From assembly GCA_026122225.1 (NCBI GenBank), contig JANEZZ010001471.1, positions 62,001 through 126,000 of the forward strand: 64,000 nucleotides of DNA, read 5' to 3'. Source of the DNA: Heloderma charlesbogerti. Its lineage: Eukaryota > Chordata > Lepidosauria > Squamata > Helodermatidae. Of this stretch, positions 37,201-49,200 are shown piece by piece. Positions within the stretch are counted from its first letter, which is position 1, and every line of letters begins with the position of its first letter. Made by a program: the position numbers and the translations under genes. The notes below the pieces were generated by a model that worked only from the letters and a program-made list of their open reading frames with translations, had not been told where the DNA came from and searched no databases.

Positions 37201-40200
37201 TGGTTTTCTCCACCAGAGGAGAGAAGTTCCGACTGATTGTGGCAGACTGACCTTGATGTGGCATCTGTGGCTTATTTTGGACTGAAAGTGGAGAAAGCAG
37301 CCACTGCAAGGATACAGAATGTAACCTGGCTCATGGGACAATCCCTAAGCAGGATAACATGAGACCCAGCGCTTCAGCAAGGAACATAACATCTGCTGAG
37401 CGAGCTAGAAGGAGGGACTTCACTACCTGGTGGATCTTGGATAACCTGTCTGGGGCCAAGGAGATTATTCCTTTGGAGGAGCCTAAAACCACCCCCAGGT
37501 GGATGAGTGATTGGGAGGGTTGGAGATGGCTCTTTTGGAAGTTTATCAAGAACCTGTGGTCTTGGAGACAAGAGAATGTTCTGTAGTTGTGCACGGGCCT
37601 TTGACAATGATTGAGACATTCAAAGAAGGTCATCTAGATAGGGATAAATGTGAATGGCCTTGAGTCTGAGGTGGGCTACCACTGCTAGCGTTAGCTTGGA
37701 AAAGACTCTTGGTGCTGATGCCAGGCCGAAGGCTTTGCCCCGTACTGAAAATGGTGCCCTTGTAGAAGAAGCGAAGAAATCTCTGGTGTTGTGCAACAAT
37801 GGGAACATGGAGATAAACCTCCGTAAGGTCTATGGATGAAAGGTAATCCCCCTGATGTAGAGTCTCTTTGATAGCCTGGAGGGTCTCTATCCTGAATTTG
37901 CTATGTGCCACAAACCTGTTGAGGTGTTTCAGATCCAGTATGGCACACCAGGAGGACCCTCCCTTCTTGGGGACCAGGAAGAGTAGGGAATATACCCTCT
38001 GGATGTGCTCAGGAGGTGGGACAGGTTCTGCTGCCATCCGTTGTTGTTTGTGAATGGACCTGGAAAGGGAGAAGGGAAGAAACCTGTTCCTGGGAGTGGA
38101 GTGAAACTCCAAGAAATAGCCTTGTAGAATAATGTTGAGTCCAGGTGTCCAGTACTGTCTGTTCCCACATGTGAAAGAAGTGTTGTAGCCTTCCTCCAAC
38201 ACGTGCAGGAAGGGAGTCGGAATTGTTGGTGAGGAGCTTTGGAGGACTGAGCCAGGCCTGACCTTCCAAGGTTGGGGGTCTGAGCTCTAGGTTGGAGCCT
38301 GGTTCTGGACCATGTGGGCTTTGTGAACTTATAATTGCATGGCCAAAAGGATGAACTGAATGGAGATCTGAAAGAATGGAAAAAAGAAGAAGAGGAGGAG
38401 GGAAATCGGTTAGAGAACCTCCTCTCATCCCTCTTCAATGAAGAGGGCATAGCACTTATCTTTGGTTTCCACTAAAATGTTTTTGAGGGCTTCCTCTCCA
38501 AAGAGGCGTGTTCCTGTGACAGGAACTGTTCTTAGGTTTCCTTTGGAATAAGCATCCACGTTTGAGTGTTTCAGCCACAGTGAATGTCTTGTCACTGTGT
38601 TTGAAGCAATGGAACGTGCCACAAAAGTCATGGAATCCTGTGTGGCATTTGAAATGAAGGTGTGTATCTTGTATAACTGAGAAAGACTCCTAAGCAAGGA
38701 AAAACTATCCAGCTCTTTATCGCTGATAATATCTTCAACTCACAGGAGAGTGGCTGGAGAGAGAAAAATAAACTGTACAGGAAGCACGGGGAGCAAAAGC
38801 TGTAGCTTCATGAGCTCTTTTCAGCGCTGCTTCAATATGTTTCACTAGGATCCTCGATGGGGGAGCCCTCATCCTTAGGATTTATGGCTCCTGAAAGTAA
38901 GGCTGCCACTGGAGCATCAACTATAGGAACCTTAAGTTCTTCCATAATCGGCTATGGTAAGGAGTAAAATTTTTGAGCTATGCTAGAGCTTCTTTTGGCC
39001 TGGCAAGGGGCCTTCCATTCAGCTTTAACCAATTTTTCAAAAGAGGAAGGAAAAGGTACCTCATGGTTAGCTGGTTTGGGGTCTGGGAATAATGATTTAC
39101 TTCTGGAAGGCTGCTTGGTTGTTTCCTGAAAAGAATTAATGTTCAGCGAAGCCATAGCTTTGGACAGAATAGGAAGAAAATTGTCATTTTTAAATAATCT
39201 TACACTGGAAGGTTCATCCACTGTCCCTGGATCTGACCATTCACCTGACCATTCATCTAGCAAAACAAGAGAATCTGAGTCAGAAGGGTGCTCAGGTGAG
39301 ATTTGACTTACGATGTTTTCCCTTGACCATGAGGTGAGGGTCAGGAGAATCAGGGGCTGATTCAGCAGAAGATGTGGGCAATTTAGTTTATTAGGCGAGT
39401 TGGGGTGCTTGGCCTGAAGTGCCCTCTTTCGTTTTTTCTTTGGCTTTGAGGAAGGAGTCCTTTCCCTGCATTTTTTTATATCCCCTTCATTGATCAGAGA
39501 GCTGAGCCAATTCCCTTCTAATGACCTGTTGAATTGTTTTAAACAAAGCCTGATCCTGGGGAGGGAGGGGATGAATTTCCTGTTGGAGAAGAGGTTGCTG
39601 TGCCTTCGTATTATCTCTTGGAAAAGGCTGTGTTTGCAAAATGCAGGCTGCATGATCCTGGGAAAATGAAACCGATTTTTGGCAGGAAAACAATGGGCAT
39701 GTTCCAGCTTCCTCCTGTTCCTAGGGCCCCAACAAGCACTTATATGCCCTCACAAACTTATCTGGATTGATGTCTGGGTTGGCCTCTTCCAAGGCAGGAA
39801 CTATGGAGAGGCCGCAAGATCCCATGTCATCCAATTTCGCAAGGGATCCGCTCCAATCTATTTGTGTTTGCAGAGCTATGGTTGCTATGGCCACAGTCGG
39901 TACATGCGTAGGCTATGCCTGGACGCTACTGGCCCTCTTGTAAACTCCTCACTATCGGAGCCAGGAGCAACTGTCAGCTCTTCAAGGACAAGCAGGGGTG
40001 GTGCCTTGTGATCAGCAGCTGGATTCCAGAGAACTCTGATATGCCTTACCGAAGGCGCCTTTTCTTTTTTCTTACCAGGTTTGGAGCTCTTCTTGGTAGG
40101 TGATGCCATCTTGAAAAGGCAGATGAGCCAGAAAAAGGTCAGCAAAACCTTTTCTCTCTTTTAAAAACAAACCAAAAAGAAAAGAAAAGAAAAGACAAAC

Positions 40201-43200
40201 TAGAAAAAGAAAAGTTTGTTAAGGAAGAGGTAGAACAAGGATTGAAAGGAAAAATGAGGCCTGGAAAAGGAGATTATTGAGGAGAGATGAGAACAAGGTC
40301 TGTCCTGGGCAAAGGCAAGGAATGAGGTGGCTGGGAGGAGCCACAGAGGCCAGGACCGAGGCAAAAAGCTTGGTCACATGTTCCTTGCCTGTCCTGGGCA
40401 GTGGGAGGAGTTAACCCATGATGGAAGTCTCCTTCGCACCGGATGGGAATGTGACAAATGTGCACTGTGGCTACAAGCTAGTGGGTAGATTAATATTCAT
40501 GTATATTCCAGCCATGTTATCTTTCTCCATACGTAATGAGTATCATAGGACAAATATCTAGATTAAGGCTGCAAACCTGCACACACTTACGTGAGGGTAA
40601 ATTCCATGGAACATAGTGGGACTTACTTCCAAGTCAACATGCATAAGATTGCACTGCACAGCTTTCAGTGTAACTGAGCTCAGTTGAGACACATGTGTGT
40701 GTGTTTCAGTTTTAACATCACAAATTGCCCATTCGAGGTGACAAAACACTGCCAAAATCCTAAGCAAATATGAACAACAGCTGTTGAACCTATTTTGTGG
40801 TTTCCCAGTCTTGGAATCACGAAGTCCCCATGCAAGCTCCCCAGGAAGAATCCACAGCTTCCCTTTGGAAGTGTTCTATCCACTCACAAGCCCCAAAGCA
40901 CAGGGAAGCTCCTAGCCTGGGGAAAGGGCAACTGTGTGGTCACTTGAACTGGCCTAAAAAAGTTATGCCTCAATGGCCCATTTGAAAAGTAATGAATATT
41001 TGAGGGGCATAGTAAAACAAATCAGCAAGATCCAGAGCCCATTTTTAATCTACATGAAAATTAAGCCAAAGAACTCTACACTATTAAAAACGGCAAAAAA
41101 GGTACAAATGAATCTATGTAATTATGGTTTTATAAAAACTGAGAACCACCAATGCAAAGCAAAAGATGCAAAGCTGTTTTTTTTTCTCAAGAATTACAAG
41201 TGAAATACATTAGAATTAATTTACTCAACTTATTTAAAAATACAGTACACCTGTGTTTCCATTATGAAATGACACCTCTTGTCTAAAAATAGTATACATT
41301 AAACATGTCCCACCCTAGAAACATCACTAGCTATACCCAATTCATTTATTTATTTAAAAAAATGTCTTGGCCGCCTTTCAGGGCAGAAGCCCTCCCAAGG
41401 CGACTCACAGCAGTAATACATAAAAACAGTTAAAATATTAAAATAACTAATCTCTACTCCTCCTATGCCATTTCTTTCCCAGTCTCACAACCTCCCACCC
41501 ATGCCAACATTTAATCCTCTGTCCCAGGTCCTCAATGCACACACCATACGTCCTTTCTCATTCCTACATGTTCCCTCCTCCCATACGACATAGAGATGCC
41601 AGAGAATTTTGTTTGGTCCGCATTTTTAAGTGAACTAACCTAATTTTCACTTTCCAGATTAATATGCTGCTTGGAACAGTCATCAGTTCACGGCTGAAAA
41701 ACTGCATATATTATAGAAAGTTGAATACAAAGTTGCATATATAAGGGAAAGTTACGTATGAAAATGCAAGTTTTTGTGAGGTTTTTTTTTTTTTTTAACT
41801 GTAGACTGATCCAGAGACTGCAAGGAACAGACTTACGATGGAATATATGAGAAACTGACATGTACCAGATATAAACTGATTTGTCCCCAGTCTGAATTCA
41901 ATAGGATCGCTGCATCAGGACCTATTTCTACCTTTCCATAGGGTTCATGACCCATACTTGGAAAACCTTATGTCAGTGGTTTTCAACTGGTGGTTCTTTT
42001 GGTAGAGGAAGGAACCCCTACTGACATCTTGTGATAATATATGGACTCTCAATTCCCTTTCCTGTCTCCCCAAAGTTAAAAAAGCAAAGTAAAAAACCAG
42101 TAATAAGTAATTTACAAATTACAAAATAATGCAAAGGTAAATATTTGTACTAATTAACATTTAGTGCATGAGGTAGAACATTGAACAAATCACGGTAAGT
42201 ACCATTTTCTGCAGTGGATGGAGGATATCCTTATATTGGTTGCTCCTCCCACTCGCTCCAATAGGCTGAAACATGCAAATTAACTGAATTGCCCTCTCAC
42301 TGAATTGCCCTCTCACTTCCAGTTCAGACGATGTCTCAGCCTCAAATTTCCCATAACTTATTAGTAAAATCATTGGCCAATACCTTAAGAAGAAGAAACT
42401 AATTGAGGAAAACCTCCAGCACCAACAGATTACTGCCGGCCATGCAGGGTATCCTCCACAGCAGAAAATGAACATATCACTGTAAGTAACAACACTCCTT
42501 TTTTCCTGCAGCGGAGGAGGATATCCTTATATGGGACATCTAACAGCAGTGCCCAAACTGGGAGGTTATGTCACTGCTAACACTGACAATTAAACTGCAA
42601 CCATCAGATGAAGCACCCTTCGGCTGAAAGACACCTCAGGCAAAGCAAAGGTGTCATAGAATCAAAGAATAGTAGGGTTGGAAGGGGCCTATAAGACCAT
42701 CAAGTCCAACCCCCTGCTCAATGCAGGAATCCAAGTCAAAGCATCCCAGACAGATGCTGTCCAGCCTCGTCTTGAAAGCCTCCAGCGTGGGAGTCCTCTA
42801 CCTTTCTAGGGAATTGGTTCCATTGTCGTACTGCTCTAACAGTCTGGAAATTTTTCCTGATGTTCAGCCGGAATCTGGCCTCCTGTAACTTGAGCCCATG
42901 ATTCCATGTCCTGCATTCTGGGATGATCGAGAAGAGATCCTGGCCTTCCTCTCTGTGACAACCTTTCAAGTACTTGAAGAGTGCTATCATATCTCACCTC
43001 AGTTTTCTCTTCTCAAGGCTAAACATGCCTAGTTCATTCAGTCTCTCCTCATAGGGCTTAGTTTCCAGTACCCTGATCTTCTTTGTTGCCCTCCTCTGAA
43101 CCCTCTCCAGTTTGTCTGCATCCTTCTTAAAGTGTGGTGCCCAGAACTGGACACAGTAGTCCAGATGAGGCCTAACCAGTGCTGAGTAGAGGGGAACTAG

Positions 43201-46200
43201 TAATTCCTGGGATTTGGAAGCTATGCTTCTATGAATGCAGCCCAAAAGAGCATTCGCCTTTTTTGCAGCCACATCACATTGTTGGCTCATATTCAGCTTG
43301 TGATCTACAACAATTCCAAGATCCTTCTTGCTTGTAGTATTGTTGAGCCAAGTATCACCCATAGAGGCTTGATGGGGGGCTTGCTAAGAGCTTTAACAAT
43401 TTATTCAGATCCCAAGTGGGGTACCTGAGGATAGGTGGTGGCTTTAGTAAGGAAGCACCCCTTAGAAAACATTTTATATGGGGGTGCACTGTCAGGGATC
43501 TATGGCAAGACCCAGATAGTACAGAGGATAATGCCATGTTCTGCCTCTTAAAGAGTATTGGGCTGAAGCCCCTGACCCATTTTGAAGGAAGGCCAGGACC
43601 ACTGTCATACCTGCCTTAATTGGATCCTTCCCTTTTCTTCTGCACCAACTGCAAAAAACTGTCCATGAGATCTCATATATCCTGTTTGTTGATTCTGTGT
43701 GGGAAGATAGTTGATATAACTTTTCTGTTGTAACCTGTACCTTCTAGTACTAACCAGCCTTTCACATGCTAGGCACGGGGTTGTAACCAACGAGTCTGGA
43801 CTGAAGATTTTTCCCTGACAGAGAAGGTCTGGAGCTATTAGTAGAGGCCACGATGCCACTGACAGATGTAAAGGTCTGAGTACCAGGCCCTTCTCGGTGA
43901 GTTTGGCACCACCTGGATCACGTGCACCTGCTCCGTCTGCATTCTGCGCAGGGCCTGAGCTAACATGAAGCTTGGAGGAAAGGTGCACAGGATGCCCGTA
44001 GACAAAGGAGCAGACATGTCATTTATGTCTTCTGCAACATCTGCTGTAGACCTGGAAAGGAATCTGCTCACCTTGTGGTTCACAGGAGATGAAAACAAGT
44101 CCATGCCTGGTGTACCGAAACACTGAACTATGCCCTGAAAGACCTCTGAATTGAGGCTCCATCCTGTCTAGCTGACATCATGTTGGCTCAGCCAGGCTGT
44201 AGCAGAGCTTAAATCCCCTTCAATGTACTTGGCTGACAGGGATACAAGGTTTGACTCTGCCCACTGCAGGAGGTGGTCCACCTCGGCCATGAGGGAGTGT
44301 GACCTCGTCCCTTCCTGGAGATTCACGTGTGCCTGGCCATCATGTTGTCTGTTCTTACAAGCTCCACCTTGTGTTTGATCAGGTGGCTGAAGGTAAGGAG
44401 AGCCAGATGGATTGGCCTCACCTCCAGCCAGTTGATGCTGTGCAATGCTTCCTCTGGGCTCCATCTACCTGGATGGATCTGCAGTGGGACCCCCAACCCT
44501 GAAGGATGGCATCTGTTGTAATTTGGACTGAGGGGCTCTTGCTGAAGGATTGCCCCCTAAGAACTGAGGGGGAGAGCCATCAGGTCAAGGACTGACTTCC
44601 CTCCAAAGATAACTGGCTTGGTAAATGTCTCTGGGTAGCTATATCCTTCTGGAATGTGAATAAGCCATTAAAGAGGCCTGCAGTGTTTTCTGGCCCACAG
44701 GACACAATCTATTATAACCATCACAACCTCTGCAATGTGCTAGGGCCATCAGTTCTGGGGTGGGATTCTTAATTATCATTCTTCCCATGGCCTGGAGCTT
44801 TCCCAGTCTTTCCGGCAGAAGGCAGACTATACCTGATTGCATGTTCAGAACCTCCCTGAGGTGCTGCAGTTTCCTGGAAGGGTAAAACTAACTTTTTCTG
44901 ACATTCAACAGGAAAACATGTGACTGAAGACATGCTAATGTCTTGTGGACATCCTGAATTCCCTGTTGAGAGTGAGAGAGACTTGATTAGAATGACGTTG
45001 AAGTAAGGACAGAGGTGAATTCGCTGCCTCCTCTGCTGTACTATTGATAGTACTAAGATCTTTGTGAAGACTCTGGGGGCAGAGGAGAGACCAAATTGGG
45101 GGGGGGGGGGCTCTGTATTGATAATATTTCCCTGATAGGCAAACCGCAGATACTGTGGTTTGCAGATATTGTCCGTGAGCTGGGTGAATCGGGACATGCA
45201 AGTATGCTTCTGTGAGATCCAGAGATCCCAGAAAAAATTCTGGTCTGGAGAAATTCAAGAATGGTGCAGAGTGTCTCCTTCTGAAACGTCTGATTGATAC
45301 AGCTGCCACCTGGGCTCTGGCAATGAATCAGATGGCATCCGAACTGCCATTGGCCATGAAGACCACTGACTTCAGCAGTTTATTAGTTCCCTGGTGGAGT
45401 TTGATATTATTCCCTGGAAAATCTTTTAGAATGTCCTTCACTCAGAGATAGTAGACACTGGCCATAATCGATACTGTGGATGAAGCCCTGTGATGAGGCC
45501 TCATGAGCCTTACAGAGGCCCAGTTCCCCCTTTCTGTCCACTGGGTTCTTGGGAGTATCATCCCCATCCTTTGAATATTGGGTGCCAAAAACTAGGGCAG
45601 TCACAAGGGAATCTGCCAGGGGCACTTGTGATTTGTTTGTTACCATTTTTAAGCAAATTATAGGGGGGTTTTTTGTAAAGGAACAATTTGGTTCTGGATG
45701 AGCCTAGTTTATCCAATTCCACCGCTATCATTTCCATAAAGGTGCTGGGGAAGGGAACAGCAAAGGAGGGTGTGGTGTGGTTAGGAAAAACATCTGCCAC
45801 CCTTTCCAGAAGATCAGAGTCCTGCTTCTTTTCCTGCCTGCCACCCTCAGAATTCAGGTCCAGGGTCATAGCGGCTTTATTAATAAGACTGGGAAATCCT
45901 CAGTATGAAAAAGCCTTTCTGAGGCTGGGCTTTGAGTAGGGAGCTCTGCTGAAAGGTCTTCCTGTCCACCCTCAGACAGGAGTGGAGAAAAGGCTGCCTC
46001 TGAATCCAATTATCTGGGAGCAAGAGGGGACTTTTTTTGTCCTCTTTGGGTAAAGGAGAAGGATCCTCTCCCTCTGTGGACTTGCGCTTGCTGCTCCTTG
46101 CAGAATAGGCCAGCCAGGGGGTGGGTTTAGGGGGCTGTTAATACCACATGGTCTGCCCAAAATGGCAGCTGTGCTGAAAAAGGCAGGAACAAAAATGGCA

Positions 46201-49200
46201 GCAGCACTCTGGAAGAGGAACATCAATGCCTGACCGCGGGGGGGGGGGGGGGGGGAGAGAAAACAATTCCCTCACCTGGCCCCCGTTATCTCTCCAGCGC
46301 TTGTGCCCAGTCAGCTCTGAGGGAAGACTGAAGGACTTATCCCAGGTGCTGACTTGCTGCAAAGGGGTAGCCAAGCAGACTCTTTCCCTTGTGACAATCT
46401 GCTGGATCCACTGGTGAAACTCTGACTGAAGCACTGAGCCATCGATGAACAGCAGTGGGAGAGAAGTGGGGGCAGTTGGCTGGGATATGGGCCCCTTGGG
46501 CCCCTGTCTGAGTCCTCCTTGGATCATTCCCAGTCTCCAGACAGGGTCAGGATATGACGTCGCATCAGGCCCGCCTTGCTCCTACTAGGCCCACCTGTGC
46601 TGAGGAAGACAGGCTCTGCTTCAGCCTGTGGCTGGATGGTGTCGGGAGGAGTCTTATCCAGGCGGACTGACTTGCCTCCAGAAGCCTCCATGGTTCCCTT
46701 CTTTAGGTTCCAGAAAGGGTGGGGTCAGGGTACAACACCGTGTCAGGCCCACCTTGCTCCTACTAGGCCTGCCTGCACTGAGAAGGACAGGCTCTGCTTT
46801 GGCCTGTGGCTGGATAGTGCTGGGCAGAGTCTTATCCGAGTGGACCAACTCACTCCCAGAGGCCTCCGTGGTCTCTTATTTAGGTTCCAGAAAGGAGTCT
46901 CCCAACATTCCAGGGTTGTCTACTTCCGAGCTGAAATCAGGCATTGCGGGTGCAGTTACCTGGTTACCACTGCAATTAGAAAAGCTCCTAACTCTAAAAA
47001 GAGGGGGAAAGGTTTTTGTTTTTTTGAATCTAAGGGAGAAGGTAGAGAAGGACAAAGAGGAAGAAGCAAGGCAAACCATAGCTATAAAGGGCTGGAGTGC
47101 TTGAGGAGCTGGAAACGAAACTGGAAGTAGATTGCTCTCCTATGTGAGAGGGCAATTCTGATAATCCAGATGTTCCTGCCTGTTGGAGCAAGTGGGAGGA
47201 GCAACCCATATAAGGATATCCTCTCTTGCAGGAAAAGTTATAAAGTGTCGCACAGCCCCTGGATTATGCTCACAGAATCCAAGGGTTTCAGGGAACCCTG
47301 GTTAAAAGACACTGCCCTACATTCCAAGTGTTTATAAGCCCATTGTTAATTGAAATATACGGAAGCATTTGTATTCCCTATGCTGGTGGGTCATGCCCCC
47401 TAGACATTTTATATTAACAGGATGCTTTGATGCTTTCAATACAATAAACATCAAATTCAGAACAAACAAGAATTGCTCATATTCTAAAAACATCTGATAG
47501 TACTTTAACATATAATAGGCCAATTAAAAGTTACTTTCCAAAGTGGCAGTTATTTTCTATGTACCTCTTACCTGTAATTCCTTTTGGTGCCGACAATGAT
47601 CATTATGTAAGCGTTCGTTCTCTTTTATATCTTTCGCAACATCATGTATACTTCGTTGAAATGCTGACAGATTAGTTTTTTTGTTTACAACTTCTTTCTC
47701 CAAATGGCTTAAAGAAAGAAAACTTGTTTTTATGACTAATGTTTTCAGGAGAAACGCCGGAACAGCAGAAATGGTGCAAATAATTCTCATCTGTCTTGTA
47801 GAGAAAGCTGGTAAGTAGTTGATGCTAACCTTATGTCTGCCTCCACATCTCTGCTGAGGAATCTGGGCCTGGGATGTTCAGCAGAATAATACCGATTCTC
47901 AAATACCTGATCACCATCAGCAGTGAAAGCTTCTTTACAATTTTTTGGAGGCTTGTTTTGCTGCATAACTTTACGAGCTTCATGATTACTCTATGGGAAA
48001 AAACAACCACAACAAAAGTATCTTCTCTATATCTGTAATATTTAGGACTAAGATTGCTTTAAAAAGGAACTTGACAACTCAGTGTTTGAAAATACTAATT
48101 AGTGACCATTAAGACAGTTCCTGCCACACTGCAATTGACCTTTCAAATATCCTGCTGAAGGCCAATAAGCACATTCTAATACTATCTGTTGTCTACATTC
48201 ATCTTTATCCAACTAATGTATTTCAAGAATTTCTTCTTTTGGACTCATGAGTATTTCTCCCTTGCACAGAGAGAATGGTGGGGCTCCTACAATCATCAGA
48301 GAACCTCCTTTAACCAAGTCATAGCTCAATCTCTGTTTTGCCACAACAAACAAACCAGCAAGCCTTTCCCTTACAGCCTCTCATCATCCTCGTGAAATTC
48401 CATCCCCACTCTCTTCCAACATAACCAAGAAGTCAGTGTGAAAAACGTCTGTGATTTCAAATTATGTGTTTCTTACAGGTGATGCAGTCATATCATGTAG
48501 TTAGTGAGCAGTCTGGGTAATACTGAATGACCTGAACTACCACAAAAAGATCAACTAAAGGTATTGTACATATTACAAGTATAAGAGTTAAATCTTACTT
48601 TGATTAGCAGGATGGTTTCTATACCCCTCATGTCAATTAAACAATTGGCTACTTCTGCATTAGCGATGTCTAGCGCTTTCAAGACAGATGGGAAGTCAGG
48701 ATGAACAACAGCCCTACAAAAAGAGTTAAAGCAGTAATGTATATATTTTAACCTGCAACAGTGAAACAGATTAGTTCACTTTTAGTCTTACAAAAGATGA
48801 CAGAAGGCACAAATATAAAACATTCCAGTTAAATTTTTAGAAACACAGAAGTATCCAGTACATTTTCAAAAAATCATTTAAGATAACACACTGGGCCATT
48901 TCCAATTATGCCTGCCCATGAATGGATGGAGTCCTTCCATTCACAGTACAGACTTTGATCTAGTGGAGACCTCTGGTAACGAAAGGGGTGTCCCCCTCCC
49001 CTGTGCAGCTCCTTGCACCCCTCTTACACTGTTCTGGAGGGCTCAACTCTCCAGAGTTTAGGGGGCCACATGTGGTGCACCAATTGGTAAATACCCATCC
49101 TCCCTTCCATTAGGTGAGGTCTCTGCTAGATCAAAAGCTAATCTGCAAAAAGGCCACCACCAGATACAACCTATTGATCTCTAATAAATCAGCTCAAAGA

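Larger units (their letters stand above)
34911..40452 (-). mobile_element. DIRS retrotransposon 2, structurally complete
   Basis: About 5.5 kb. Inverted ends run 34911-35075 and about 40300-40452: both read 'ccatcatgggttaactcctc' in opposite strands, then 'gaccaagctttttgcct'. An internal complementary region at about 35245-35360 joins copies of both ends ('cagtaagtacccaac'-like, then 'catctggtatgaagg'). Order on minus: gag, RT, RNase H, recombinase, with no foreign insertion. Frames are interrupted by stops and shifts. It lies in SMC6 intron 34394-47571, same sense. Confidence 0.92.
42180..47236 (-). mobile_element. DIRS retrotransposon 3, decayed, with CR1 insertion
   Basis: Ends: 42180-42260 and 47150-47236 are inverted copies ('aggatatccttatat', 'ggttgctcctcccac'). 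An internal complementary region at about 42455-42540 repeats both ('cagaaaatgaacatatcact', then 'ggaggatatccttatatggg'). Order on minus: gag, RT, RNase H, truncated recombinase. CR1 occupies 42656-43375. Its end sequences are unlike those of DIRS-1 and DIRS-2, so it is a third family. Confidence 0.85.

Noticed and set aside
46201..46260. Long poly-G run as a possible quadruplex element
   Set aside because: A simple G18 run in decayed transposon sequence and a common assembly trouble spot; no evidence of function.
46576..47130. 184-codon plus-strand frame with internal repeats
   Set aside because: Lies antisense in the 5' part of DIRS-3 and is kept open by a local direct duplication.
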